From Alkaliphilus peptidifermentans DSM 18978 (lineage in GTDB: Bacteria; Bacillota; Clostridia; Peptostreptococcales; Natronincolaceae): 64,000 nucleotides of DNA. Of the stretch, positions 8,892-18,137 are shown piece by piece (position 1 is the stretch's first letter; each line of letters opens with the position of its first letter). The position numbers were made by a program, and so were the translations under genes. The stretch is taken from positions 1 through 64,000 of the forward strand of contig NZ_FMUS01000024.1 in the NCBI RefSeq assembly GCF_900101495.1, written 5' to 3'. Below the pieces are notes generated by a model. It was not told the origin of the DNA. It was given only the letters and a program-made list of their open reading frames with translations, and made no database searches.

Positions 8892-9884
8892 ATGACAAAT
8901 TGGGAAATAGATAAAGTCTATAATTTCCGATGGAAAAATCCATGGAAGGATGGATATGCACATTTTGGTTTTCATGACAAAAAGGGTTGTCAATATATCA
9001 TTAATACAGAATTTAACTGGGTGGGAGCCGTAGGCGACGATAACATGCTTGAATGGTCAGCAGGGCCTCAGGTTGTGGAAAATAGCAAGCATCACATTAC
9101 CCTTGATATAAATGTACCTAATGCAGGGTGCGTTGCCAAGGACGACTCAGTGCTGATAGCAAGCGAAGCCAATAATATAATATACAAAATTGAACCAGAT
9201 AAAGGTATTGGCTATGAATTTGTAGATGCTAAAAAAATGGGTCTGGGATATATAGGAAGCTGTGAATATGACTTAGATGGTAACATATGGGTGATAGAAT
9301 TAACAGGATCAAGAATATGGAAATTAGATTCAGAAGGAAACCATATACTTACATTGGGTACAGGCTCAAAGGGATTCCAGAAGGGAACAGTATCCTTTGA
9401 CGAGGCGGAGTTTAGCCTGATGTCCTGTTTAAAATGTGGGGCAGACGGAAACCTCTATATAGTTGACAGCGGTAATTACTCAGTAAGAATGTTAAATCCC
9501 TATGAGCGAACTGTAACCACACTTGTTGGAACCGGAGAAGCAGGCTACAGTGGTGATGGAGGAGATGCAGCAGAGGCAAAGCTTGGTAAAGGAGATTATA
9601 TCATCAGCTTCTATGAAGGGCCATGGTATTTATCCTTGGATGAAGAGTGTAATATCTACATTGCAGATACAGGTAACAATGTACTCCGGAGGGTAGATAG
9701 AAAGACCAATATAATTACAACAATTGCAGGTAAGCACAAGGTGGACAGGACAAAACGGATTGATCCTAATGAAAAAGATCCATTCAAAATAGATATGCCA
9801 TACCTTGTTAGCGTAGAGTATTTCCAGGGAAGGCTTTTTGTTTCAGACTGGAGAGGAGACCTGGTTATAATGAAGAGGCCGTAA
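8892..9884 (+). CDS. NHL repeat protein
   Basis: A 330-residue beta-propeller protein with NHL repeats from about residue 75; typical phrases are VGTGEAGYSGDGGDAAEAKL, DGNLYIVDSGNYSVRML and NIYIADTGNNVLRRVD. No signal peptide or membrane segment, so it should be cytosolic. It shares repeat wording with the propeller half of the GGDEF fusion at 3495 and with the protein at 24599. NHL propellers usually bind proteins or small molecules; some are lyases. In this operon a scaffold or an uncharacterised enzyme role is possible; I cannot choose. Confidence 0.88.
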   Translation: MTNWEIDKVYNFRWKNPWKDGYAHFGFHDKKGCQYIINTEFNWVGAVGDDNMLEWSAGPQVVENSKHHITLDINVPNAGCVAKDDSVLIASEANNIIYKIEPDKGIGYEFVDAKKMGLGYIGSCEYDLDGNIWVIELTGSRIWKLDSEGNHILTLGTGSKGFQKGTVSFDEAEFSLMSCLKCGADGNLYIVDSGNYSVRMLNPYERTVTTLVGTGEAGYSGDGGDAAEAKLGKGDYIISFYEGPWYLSLDEECNIYIADTGNNVLRRVDRKTNIITTIAGKHKVDRTKRIDPNEKDPFKIDMPYLVSVEYFQGRLFVSDWRGDLVIMKRP

Positions 9885-9905
9885 AGATGAAAGAAGTGAT
9901 AAAGA

Positions 9906-10889
9906 ATGATTTTAAATATTAAACCGAAGCATGAGGATTTTAGAAGCTGTGTTGAAGATATAGTGGCTTCTGTGGCATCATGGTGGGATAGAAATCACCT
10001 ATTGATGTATGCTGAAGCATGGAATTTTCAGTACATACCGTGGAATCCGTCTTTGCCTAATACTTTAGGAAGAAGGCTCTGGGAGGGTGAAGATAAGACG
10101 TGGTTAAATATTTCAAACTATCATGGAATTAAAATAAGCTTTCAAAAAGATATAATTTCTCCGCAGGATGCAATGATGCTTATTAAAAGTCAATTGTCGG
10201 AGCATCGTCCAATAATGGTCTATGTTAATGATTATTGGTGCCCCTGGCGGAAGTTATATCAAAAAGAACATCAGATACAGCCCTGCCTTGTGGTAGGGTT
10301 TGAAGAAGGGGATTCGGGCTTAATATGCATTGACCCCTATTCTACAAAAGAAATTAAGTATTTTCCAAAAGAAGAGTTTGAATATGCATATAAGAATTGT
10401 GTAACCTTCCAGAAGGTTGAAAACTACAACGAGTTATTAATAGTAGAAGATATTATAAGATTATCTCCGGAAAAACTATTTGATGAAAAGGCACATGGCA
10501 ACAGCTTTCAAAGCATGAGAAATTTTGCCTATGATATGGAAAACACATTAGATATGAATTTAGAGATGGAGGGCAGTACATTTTCTGCCCCTAAATCTGA
10601 ATTGTTAAATACCCTTAAATACATATCAAGAAGACGAAGGCAGTATTTTTTATTTCTGAAATATATAGGTGAAGGCTATGGCATAGATGTCTGTCGTTAC
10701 TCTGAAGGTATGGATATGTCATGGGAGAAATGGAGCATAATCACCAATTTGTTTTTAAAGATGTATTATTTAGAGGATTGGAAATTAAATAAAAAGAGTA
10801 TTGCAGGCAAAATCAGAGAAGCAGCTGATTTAGAAGAAGCTATTGCACTGGATATATTAAATAGCTTCAAGACAAGAAGTAAGAGATAA
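9906..10889 (+). CDS. BtrH N-terminal-like (C39-like) protein
   Basis: A 327-residue protein that resembles the C-terminal domain of the NRPS at 2-1528. Matching landmarks are a Cys near the N-terminus (DFRSCVEDIVASV), and RPIMVYVNDYWCPWRKLYQKEH followed by PCLVVGFEEG. Where the NRPS domain has PHTLL, this copy has QPCLV, so the expected catalytic His seems lost, although a nearby His (KEHQ) remains. If the alignment is right this may be a non-catalytic binding partner, or use a different dyad. It directly precedes an atypical carrier protein (24 bases), which suggests that the two work together. The family assignment is from shared motifs and is moderately sure. Confidence 0.6.
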   Translation: MILNIKPKHEDFRSCVEDIVASVASWWDRNHLLMYAEAWNFQYIPWNPSLPNTLGRRLWEGEDKTWLNISNYHGIKISFQKDIISPQDAMMLIKSQLSEHRPIMVYVNDYWCPWRKLYQKEHQIQPCLVVGFEEGDSGLICIDPYSTKEIKYFPKEEFEYAYKNCVTFQKVENYNELLIVEDIIRLSPEKLFDEKAHGNSFQSMRNFAYDMENTLDMNLEMEGSTFSAPKSELLNTLKYISRRRRQYFLFLKYIGEGYGIDVCRYSEGMDMSWEKWSIITNLFLKMYYLEDWKLNKKSIAGKIREAADLEEAIALDILNSFKTRSKR

Positions 10890-10913
10890 AAAATAATAAT
10901 GAGGTGAGAAAAT

Positions 10914-11201
10914 ATGGCTAATGGTAATGAAAGGTTAAGCTATAAAGATATTGAAGATAAATTTAAGGAGTTAATGGTGGAATATGCCATAGTAACCGTA
11001 CCCCCTGAAGAGATAAATATGGACGAAAAAATCGAAAATACCTTTGTAAACTCTATTCTTTTTATCAAAATTGTTGTTGCTCTGGAGACAGAATTCCAAT
11101 TTGAATTTGAAGACGAGGATCTTAATGCTGATAGTTATACCACATTACATGATATTGTCAGATATGTGGAAAATAAAATAAAGTCTAAGGGTACCCTATG
11201 A
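10914..11201 (+). CDS. Atypical acyl carrier protein
   Basis: A 95-residue protein with the carrier-protein helix pattern (KIVVALETEFQFEFEDEDL matches helix II onward in the other carriers). The motif GxDS is replaced by FVNS: Ser47 is kept but the preceding Asp, which most phosphopantetheinyl transferases prefer, is Asn and the Gly is Phe. It may still be modified or may be a non-loaded binding module. Its stop overlaps the start of the following radical SAM gene by four bases, a sign of translational coupling and of joint function. Confidence 0.8.
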   Translation: MANGNERLSYKDIEDKFKELMVEYAIVTVPPEEINMDEKIENTFVNSILFIKIVVALETEFQFEFEDEDLNADSYTTLHDIVRYVENKIKSKGTL

Positions 11202-12835
11202 AGAAGTTAAGAATTCTGCTATTTGCCCTATATTGTGATGGCATGTGGCAGATACATGAAGAAATCGGTATATGTTATATTGCCTCATACCTGAGAAAGT
11301 ACGGGTATGAGGTGATATTAAAAAGTATTGAGGTAAATTCTATAAATTACTCCCAGCTTGCTGAGCTAAACCCAGATGTTATAGGTATACCAGTTTATGA
11401 CGCCAATAAAAAGGGCGTATATGAGGCCTGCATACAGCTTAGAAGGCTTCTGCCAGAGACTGTTATATCTATAGGAGGAAGTGTACCCACCTGTTACGGT
11501 ATTGATGTATTAAAGGAGTGCAGGGAAATTGACATTGCCATTAAAGGGGAGGGGGAGCTTACCTTCCTTGAGCTGCTTACTAAACTGGAAAGTAACAGCT
11601 CCCTTGATAAAGTAAAGGGCATTATTTATCGTGAAGGCAGCAATATAGTGGAAAATGAAACCCGACCATTAATAGATAATATGGATAATTTACCATTTCC
11701 TTCAAGGGATATATTAAAGGAAATGGACATAAAGGTGGCACAAATATCAACATCACGGGGTTGTACAGCCAATTGCAGCTTTTGTGCTTCTAAGCTGTAT
11801 TGGACAAAATGGAGGGGGAGAAGTGTTGACAGTGTGGTGGATGAAATGCAATACATTGTCAATAATTATGGGATTAGAGCATTCAATATTATTGATGGCA
11901 GCTTCGAGGACCCGGGTAACGACTTTAATAGGATTTATAGCATTGCCCAGGGTATTTTAGATAGAGGATTAGTAATTACATATTATGTTCATATGAGGGC
12001 AGAATTTTTCAATAGGGCACCTGCAGATTTAATTCAGCTGCTGAAAAAATCGGGGTTAGTAACCGTATGTATTGGGTTAGAGTCAGCTGATGCAGAGGAT
12101 TTAAAGCTTTATAATAAGAATGCAACCCTTAACGAGATAGAGAAGGCAATTGAAGTATTACAGCAGCATGATATAAATGTTGATCCAGGGTTTATAAATT
12201 TTAATCCCTACACTACTTTCCAAAAGCTCAAAAAGAATATCGATTTTCTTGAGAGGCATGGTTTTGCCTCCAATCCGGACTATATCATCAAAAGCAGCAG
12301 GATTTACAGAGGAACTACATTACATAAAAGGGCTTCTAGAGACAATTTATTGAGGGATGAAGAGGTTTATGAGTGTGGCTTCTATTTTGCTGATACAAGG
12401 ATAAAGGACCTATATGAATATACATTCCTTCATCTAAAGGGAGTGGACCCTGTGGATGTATCCATTTTTAGGGGAATTTGCCATGGGTCAAGCTTTAACA
12501 ATGTAGGAATCTCCTGTATGAAAAAGCTGCTTCTGAAATATTCCCTTAATGAAGCATATGAAATTGTTAAGGATTATGAAAATGAATGCAGGAATATAAG
12601 CTCCCATATAAATAAAAGTATAGCCTTATGGTTCAGAGAAATCATTAAGCTTGCTGAAGAGGGATGGGATAAAGGACAGGCAGAGGAAATATCCTTTAAA
12701 TACCTTCCAAAACAGTATTTGAAGGACATCGTTCGAAGTTTTCAATATCAAAATGAAAGGTTAAGAAAACAGCTTTTTAAATTAGATATGGATAAGGGCT
12801 TTGTTGGTTTACTTAAATATATTTTACAATACTAG
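11198..12835 (+). CDS. B12-binding-domain radical SAM protein
   Basis: A 545-residue protein. Residues 1-130 form a cobalamin-binding-like Rossmann domain (NPDVIGIPVYD, VISIGGSVPT, IAIKGEGE). The radical SAM cluster motif is STSRGCTANCSFC (Cys189, 193, 196), followed by WRGRS. A long C-terminal extension after about residue 400 has no motif that I recognise. It is a paralog of the protein at 14435: length, motif positions and much wording agree. The family includes class B radical SAM methyltransferases. It overlaps the atypical carrier gene by four bases, so a carrier-bound substrate is likely. Confidence 0.88.
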   Translation: MKKLRILLFALYCDGMWQIHEEIGICYIASYLRKYGYEVILKSIEVNSINYSQLAELNPDVIGIPVYDANKKGVYEACIQLRRLLPETVISIGGSVPTCYGIDVLKECREIDIAIKGEGELTFLELLTKLESNSSLDKVKGIIYREGSNIVENETRPLIDNMDNLPFPSRDILKEMDIKVAQISTSRGCTANCSFCASKLYWTKWRGRSVDSVVDEMQYIVNNYGIRAFNIIDGSFEDPGNDFNRIYSIAQGILDRGLVITYYVHMRAEFFNRAPADLIQLLKKSGLVTVCIGLESADAEDLKLYNKNATLNEIEKAIEVLQQHDINVDPGFINFNPYTTFQKLKKNIDFLERHGFASNPDYIIKSSRIYRGTTLHKRASRDNLLRDEEVYECGFYFADTRIKDLYEYTFLHLKGVDPVDVSIFRGICHGSSFNNVGISCMKKLLLKYSLNEAYEIVKDYENECRNISSHINKSIALWFREIIKLAEEGWDKGQAEEISFKYLPKQYLKDIVRSFQYQNERLRKQLFKLDMDKGFVGLLKYILQY

Positions 12836-12912
12836 TACTAGGTGAGAATCCATTGCTGCCTAAGTTATGGAAAACTGTTAAACTATGAATTCATATGAAT
12901 GAGGTGATAAAT

Positions 12913-13746
12913 GTGGCCTACAATTTTAAAGTGAATAAGGAAATCATCGAAAATGTGATTGATGATCTAAAAAGTCAGTGCTTTATCCCGGAGGATTCTG
13001 TATTTTGCCATGAAACCGACAGCAATCCCCAAAAGGATATTTATTATAATGATTATAGCTTTCTGGATGCTTTAGGACATTACAGATCTATAGAAATAGT
13101 AGATAATGCACTGGATTTGCTAAAGGAAAGAAATATTGTCACTAATGATGCTGAATATCCTTTAACTATATTTGATGCTTTTGCCTACAAGGTAAAGAGT
13201 AATTTTATTGTTCCATGGAAATCCTTCACACCTACAATGGAGAGGCTTGTATATATGCTTTCATGGGTAAAGAAGCCCACAAAAGCCATTTTCATAGGAG
13301 TAAACTGTGGATATACCCTTGCATGGATGACAGGAGCATTCTGGAAAAATGATGCAAACAGTGAATCAGCAGAGGTTTATGGTGTAGATATAAATCCCAC
13401 CCTGCTGAAAATTACAAAGCGTAACTTTGATTGTTTAGATATTGAAGCTTCCCTGGAATTTATAGCAGAGGATGGGTATACAGCATTGAATCAGTTTGAA
13501 GATGAATACTTTGACCTGGCATTTCTTGATACACGTAAAAGCTTTAGAACCTTAGAGAAGCTTTATAAAAAGATAAAGAAGGATGGATGGCTTTTAATGC
13601 ATAATGCCTCAGATCGTCATTTTGAAAAGGAAATGAAACCATATGTTGAGTTTGTCAGGGATAAGCAGAATTTTTCAGAGAGTATATTGTTCAATATAGA
13701 TACTAAAGGCCTTGAACTGTCGGTGAAGGGCTCTATGAATACCTAA
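12913..13746 (+). CDS. Class I SAM-dependent methyltransferase-like protein
   Basis: About 277 residues from the GTG at 12913, which has GAGGTGA six bases upstream; an in-frame ATG at 12895 would lie before that site. The central part has a SAM-binding fold: AIFIGVNCGYTLAW as motif I, VYGVDINP as the acidic second strand, and EYFDLAFLDTR then GWLLMHNA as later strands. This resembles the O-methyltransferase families with a lid-like N-terminus. It sits between two paralogous radical SAM genes. O- or N-methylation of the product is plausible. Confidence 0.75.
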   Translation: MAYNFKVNKEIIENVIDDLKSQCFIPEDSVFCHETDSNPQKDIYYNDYSFLDALGHYRSIEIVDNALDLLKERNIVTNDAEYPLTIFDAFAYKVKSNFIVPWKSFTPTMERLVYMLSWVKKPTKAIFIGVNCGYTLAWMTGAFWKNDANSESAEVYGVDINPTLLKITKRNFDCLDIEASLEFIAEDGYTALNQFEDEYFDLAFLDTRKSFRTLEKLYKKIKKDGWLLMHNASDRHFEKEMKPYVEFVRDKQNFSESILFNIDTKGLELSVKGSMNT

Positions 13747-13762
13747 ATAATTTTATTATGGG

Positions 13763-14386
13763 GTGATCTCAATAGATAATATAACTAAATATATAAAAAA
13801 CTTCTTATCCCTTGATAATCCTCATTTAGAAGCGATTTTACTTGAAGAAGAAAGAAGGGTGGGGATTAATCCCAGCATTGGAATTGAGGTTGGTAAGGTG
13901 GTGGGATTATTAACACGTTCCATTAATGCCAAGAGGGTTTTGGAATTTGGTACATGCTTAGGTTTCTCGACAATATGCATCGGAGAGGCCTTAAAGGAAA
14001 CTGGTGGAAGGCTTATATCAGTAGAAAAAAACATCGACATGTATGAGGAGACAAAGAAAAATATCAAACTGGCGGGTGTATCGGAAGTAGTTGAGTTGAT
14101 ATGTGGAGATGCAGGGAAGGTTATTGAAGAAGTAAAAGGACCCTTCGACATTATTTTACAGGACTCCAGCAAGGAGCTGTATACAACTATGCTGGAAAAC
14201 TGCATTGACATTACCAGAAAGGGTGGGCTTATTATTGCCGATGATACACTTTTTAAGCCAATGGGAATGCCAGCACAGTACAGTGTGCCTGTAGACAAAT
14301 ATAATGAAAAGGTTTTTGCTGATAAACGCCTTTACAGTATAATCCTGCCTATTGGAGACGGAGTCACCATTAGTATGAAGCTATAG
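13763..14386 (+). CDS. O-methyltransferase (caffeoyl-CoA O-methyltransferase-like)
   Basis: A 207-residue class I methyltransferase. Motif I is VLEFGTCLGFSTICI, the acidic residue ending strand 2 is in LISVEKN, and FDIILQDSSK followed by GGLIIADDTLF matches the metal-dependent catechol-type family (Methyltransf_3). This suggests methylation of a hydroxyl, possibly on an aromatic ring. The start is uncertain: GTG 13763 overlaps GGGGTGA (13760-13766), which would fit an ATA start at 13772 better. The gene follows the other methyltransferase by 16 bases. Confidence 0.85.
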   Translation: MISIDNITKYIKNFLSLDNPHLEAILLEEERRVGINPSIGIEVGKVVGLLTRSINAKRVLEFGTCLGFSTICIGEALKETGGRLISVEKNIDMYEETKKNIKLAGVSEVVELICGDAGKVIEEVKGPFDIILQDSSKELYTTMLENCIDITRKGGLIIADDTLFKPMGMPAQYSVPVDKYNEKVFADKRLYSIILPIGDGVTISMKL

Positions 14387-14434
14387 GCCACAAAGGAAGG
14401 AGAACTGGCTTTAAACTGAGGGAGGGGGAAAACA

Positions 14435-16054
14435 GTGAAAAAGGCCAAGGTTCTATTATTAGCAGTATATAATAGTGAAATGAACGAGGTTATTGAAGAA
14501 ATAGGAATTGCTTCTATAGCTGCATATCTGAGGGAAAATGGCTTTGAGGTTATGCTGATGGGAGCAAATGAAGCAAGGATTAACTATGATAAAATTTTAA
14601 GCTATAAACCCGATATTGTGGGTTTACCAACCTATACCGTTTCAAGAGAAGCGGTATATTCAGTTTGCAGCAAATTACGGAGCCTGCTGCCTCAGCTGCA
14701 CATTTGCTTAGGTGGCTTGTTCCCCACCTATTATCATAGGGATATATTAAAGGATAATTCTGATATAGATTCCATTGCTAGAGGTGAAGGGGAGACGGTG
14801 CTTTTAAGCTTGGCAGAATCCATAAGTAATGGGGAGGATTTATCCAGTGTAAAGGGTCTGACCTACAGGAAAAAAAATAAAATAATTGAAAATGAGAAGC
14901 AGGATATTATTTGGGACCTGGATCAAATTCCTTTTCCCCATAAGGATATTGTTATAGATAATAAGCTAAAGCATGTATTGATTTCCACCTCCAGGGGATG
15001 TACAAGTAATTGCAGCTTTTGTGTGTCAAAGAACTACTGGGGAAAATGGCGTGGCAGAAGCACCGGCAGTATAGTCAGAGAAATTAAAAGTGTAGTAGAA
15101 TCCTATAATATTACCAGCTTTGATTTTGTGGATAGCAGCTTTGAAGACCCAGACCCAGACTGCAAAAGAATGACAGATATTGCCATGGAAATCATAAATG
15201 AAGGACTTGTGATTTCATATTATGCTCAGATCCGGGCAGATTTTTGGAAAAAAGCCACCCCCCAGATGATGGAGCTATTAAAAAAGTCAGGGTTATGCGG
15301 CGTATTTCTTGGCATCGAGACAGCCAATGAAGCTGACAGGAAGATTTATAATAAAACAGCTACAATTAATGATAATTATAAAGCTATAGAATTGTTCAAT
15401 AAATACAACATTGTGGTTAGTATAGGATTTATTAACTTTAACCCATACTCCAGCTTTGAATCGCTGTATAGCAATATAAAGTTTCTCGACAGGTATAACT
15501 ATGCGAGATTCTTCGATAAGCTGGAAAGCAGATATATTATATATAATAATCAAACAAAATTATATGAAAGACTTGTAAGGGATAATTTAATAAAGCTTCA
15601 AGATGGTTGTTTCTGTTTTGAATATAAATTTGTTGATGAGAGAATAGAAAAGCTATCGAATTTCCTTACTAACTATTTTGAAAAAATGCGGTTGGACGGA
15701 AAAAATTATTATGGTAAATTAAATAACTTCAATTATATGCACTTAAGTCTAATACAGCAATTTTTGAGGATATTAACAACATTAGACCATAAAAGAGGTT
15801 ATGAAGTGGTAAAGGATCACCAGTTAAAGGTGATGAATATCCTCTCCAGTTTAAACAAAGTAAACTGTGACTGGTTCTATAGTCTTTTATATCTGGCTGA
15901 ATATGACTGGAATGAAGGTGTAGCCCTGGAAGTTATAGACAAATCCCTCAACAAGAGCTTTATGAATAATATTTTTAGTGACTTGAATGAGGCTAAGCAT
16001 AAGCTATATGAAGATCTGCTGCTGATTGAGCCTAAATTTATAAATTATCTATGA
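14435..16054 (+). CDS. B12-binding-domain radical SAM protein
   Basis: A 539-residue paralog of the protein at 11198. It has an N-terminal cobalamin-binding-like domain (YKPDIVGLPTYTV, HICLGGLFPT, SIARGEGE) and the radical SAM motif STSRGCTSNCSFC with Cys189, 193 and 196 at the same positions as its paralog, then WRGRS. The GTG start follows GGGAGGGGG. Two methyltransferases separate the paralogs. It probably does a second, related radical methylation on the same scaffold. Confidence 0.88.
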   Translation: MKKAKVLLLAVYNSEMNEVIEEIGIASIAAYLRENGFEVMLMGANEARINYDKILSYKPDIVGLPTYTVSREAVYSVCSKLRSLLPQLHICLGGLFPTYYHRDILKDNSDIDSIARGEGETVLLSLAESISNGEDLSSVKGLTYRKKNKIIENEKQDIIWDLDQIPFPHKDIVIDNKLKHVLISTSRGCTSNCSFCVSKNYWGKWRGRSTGSIVREIKSVVESYNITSFDFVDSSFEDPDPDCKRMTDIAMEIINEGLVISYYAQIRADFWKKATPQMMELLKKSGLCGVFLGIETANEADRKIYNKTATINDNYKAIELFNKYNIVVSIGFINFNPYSSFESLYSNIKFLDRYNYARFFDKLESRYIIYNNQTKLYERLVRDNLIKLQDGCFCFEYKFVDERIEKLSNFLTNYFEKMRLDGKNYYGKLNNFNYMHLSLIQQFLRILTTLDHKRGYEVVKDHQLKVMNILSSLNKVNCDWFYSLLYLAEYDWNEGVALEVIDKSLNKSFMNNIFSDLNEAKHKLYEDLLLIEPKFINYL

Positions 16055-16058
16055 TTTA

Positions 16059-16137
16059 AGGGAATTGCATAATTACCTTTAGTTGATTCTTAAACCCAAT
16101 ATGTTGAGTTCACCGTGGGTCTATTATGCAATTTCTC
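16059..16137. repeat. Repeat with terminal inverted repeats, copy 1
   Basis: A 79-base element between a radical SAM gene and the GyrI-like gene. Left end AGGGAATTGCATAATT (16059-16074) is answered by an inverted ATTATGCAATTTC (16123-16135). The inner part shares CCTTT, TGATTCTT, an AATAT.TTG.GTT stretch and CGTGGGTCTAT with the copy at 56625. Another copy is at 50371. It could form a hairpin and weaken transcription within the cluster. Confidence 0.7.
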
Positions 16138-16172
16138 CATTCAGCTAAAAAAACAAATAAGAGGTGTTAAAT

Positions 16173-16682
16173 ATGAATATTGAAGTAATTGAAAAGGATA
16201 ATATTAAAGTTATGGGTTTTGCAATAAAGACAAAAATTTGGAAATCTGGCTTAGCCATTGCAAGACTTTTACGTAGAGTAGATAAAAAAGGGACATATGA
16301 ACAGATTCCCAACAGGGTTGACACGGAAATTTTTTATGGAATAAGCATTGATTTTCTCAAAAATAAAGGAGTTTGTTCATATATGTTTGGGGCTGAAGTG
16401 AGTAGCTTTAGGAATGTTCCAGCCGATATGGAAACCAGAACTATTCCTGCAAGTAAATATGTTCAATTATTTATTAAGCCCAAGGATGAGAATCTGTGTA
16501 AAATACTAAAGGTAAAAAAGGGAAGCAATTATGGTGTCTTGACCAGAGCTGCCTATCTGTACTTACAAGAAAAATGGATTCCAGAGTCTGGATATGAAAG
16601 GGCTGATATGTCTGAAGTTTTTGAGCTATATAATTTGAAAAATATAGAAGACGGTATTTATGTATGTATTCCTATCAAATAG
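16173..16682 (+). CDS. GyrI-like / effector-binding domain protein
   Basis: About 169 residues from the ATG at 16173, which GAGGTG (16161-16166) precedes at good spacing; an in-frame GTG at 16164 overlaps that site. The layout (start NIEVIEKDNIKVMGF, FYGISIDF, RTIPASKYVQLFI, end DGIYVCIPIK) is that of the GyrI-like small-molecule binding domain found alone or at the C-terminus of AraC and MerR regulators. No DNA-binding helix-turn-helix is present. Some stand-alone members bind or hydrolyse drugs, so it may bind the pathway product or give self-resistance. Inference only. Confidence 0.75.
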   Translation: MNIEVIEKDNIKVMGFAIKTKIWKSGLAIARLLRRVDKKGTYEQIPNRVDTEIFYGISIDFLKNKGVCSYMFGAEVSSFRNVPADMETRTIPASKYVQLFIKPKDENLCKILKVKKGSNYGVLTRAAYLYLQEKWIPESGYERADMSEVFELYNLKNIEDGIYVCIPIK

Positions 16683-16727
16683 TATAACAGGCCTTTTCAT
16701 GTCCTTTAGTAGAAAGGAAGTTTTTAT

Positions 16728-18070
16728 ATGGGGGGAGGAATGGTATTGGACAGAAATATAAAGATAATGTCTGAAAATGTAGAAGATATTTTACCCTTAA
16801 CTCCTATGCAGAAATCCATGTTATTTATGCTGCTATTGAACCCTTCAGGAGAATTTTATTTTGAGCAGCAGAGGTATAGACTTACAGGGTGTGTAAGGCC
16901 TGAGTTGGTGGAAAAAGCATGGAATATCGTTGCTAATAACAATGAAATCCTCAGGACAGTTTTCAGATGGAAGGGACTTGAAAATCCAGTTCAAATTCTA
17001 CTGAAGGAGAAGAAAATCCCAGTAAAGCATTTTGATCTTTCTCAAGAGAAAGACTGTATTAAATTATCAGATAATATAGAGCTTGAGGAGTGGAGAAATA
17101 AAGTAGATATATCAACAAGCCCTTTCAGAGTAGCCATATGCAAGCTATCGGAAGAGGAATATCATATGATTTTAAGCACTCATCATATCATTCTTGACGG
17201 CTGGAGCAATGCAATACTGCTGAAGGAATTTTATGAAGTATATAACTGTTTCCATAATGGCAGAGGGCTAATCAAGAAAACAAAAATAAAATATAAAGAA
17301 TACATTAGATGGATGGTGAAGCAGGATAAAAGCAAAGCCATAGATAAATGGAGAGAATATTTAAAAGGCTATGTACCCTTCAAGTCTGTTTCGCCTTCCA
17401 ATGTAACTCTTCAAGAAAACTATAAAACAGGTATTTACCCTTATCGGTTTAACAAAGATTTTATTGGAGAATTAAAATCCTTTACCAAGAAGCAGGGAAT
17501 TACTTTGGCAGCACTTTTTTATAGTATATGGGGAATACTGCAAATGCAGACCTATGGAGTTGAGGATGTGGTTTTTGGAATAACAGTATCCGGTAGAGAC
17601 CCTGAAATAATAGGAATAGATGATTTGGTAGGTATGTTTATTAAAACCCTCCCAATGAGAATAAGGGCAGAGAAGGGTGAAAAGATTATTAATCTTGTTA
17701 AACAGGTAAGCTTAGACCTTGTGACTATTGAAGGCAATCAAATTGTTGAATTATCCGATATATTACATTACCAGGGTAGTCCTGGTGAGAATATACTAAA
17801 TACTGCAGTGGTAATACAAAACTACCCATTGGAAAAAAACTATCCAGCAGCCATGATGGTATTTTCAAGCTTGATTTGGTTTCATCTCGATATGTAACAA
17901 ATTTTGATGTTGTTCTTGGAATAAAATTGTTTCCAGCTTATATTGAGCTGGAATTCAGCTACAATTGCAATGTTTATAATTCACAGCAAATTGAAAAGCT
18001 GTGCAACAACTATGTTTCAATTACAGAAGAGGCTATTAGAGCCTTCAACGGAGAAGAGGATGCTAATTAA
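16728..18070 (+). pseudogene. Stand-alone NRPS condensation domain, frameshifted
   Basis: The first frame (16728-17897) starts with LPLTPMQKSM, has the catalytic motif THHIILDG, and continues through the DDVVFGITVSGRDPEI and LVGMFIKTLP motifs. It stops early at 17897, while an overlapping frame (17876-18070) carries the missing C-terminal end of a condensation domain (VTNFDVVLGI, LEFSYNCNVY). The frames join if one A is added to the run of seven at 17834-17840. The rejoined protein would be about 447 residues, a normal single condensation domain. It may be a sequencing error in a homopolymer, a phase-variable run or a true lesion. Free condensation domains make amide or ester bonds between carrier-bound chains. 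TTG 16746 after GGGGGAGG is an alternative start. Confidence 0.8.
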
Positions 18071-18137
18071 ATTAAAGGCTAAACCGAAAGCAGCTCCACA
18101 ATTAAAATAAAAGCTAAGATATGCGAGGTGAAGATAA

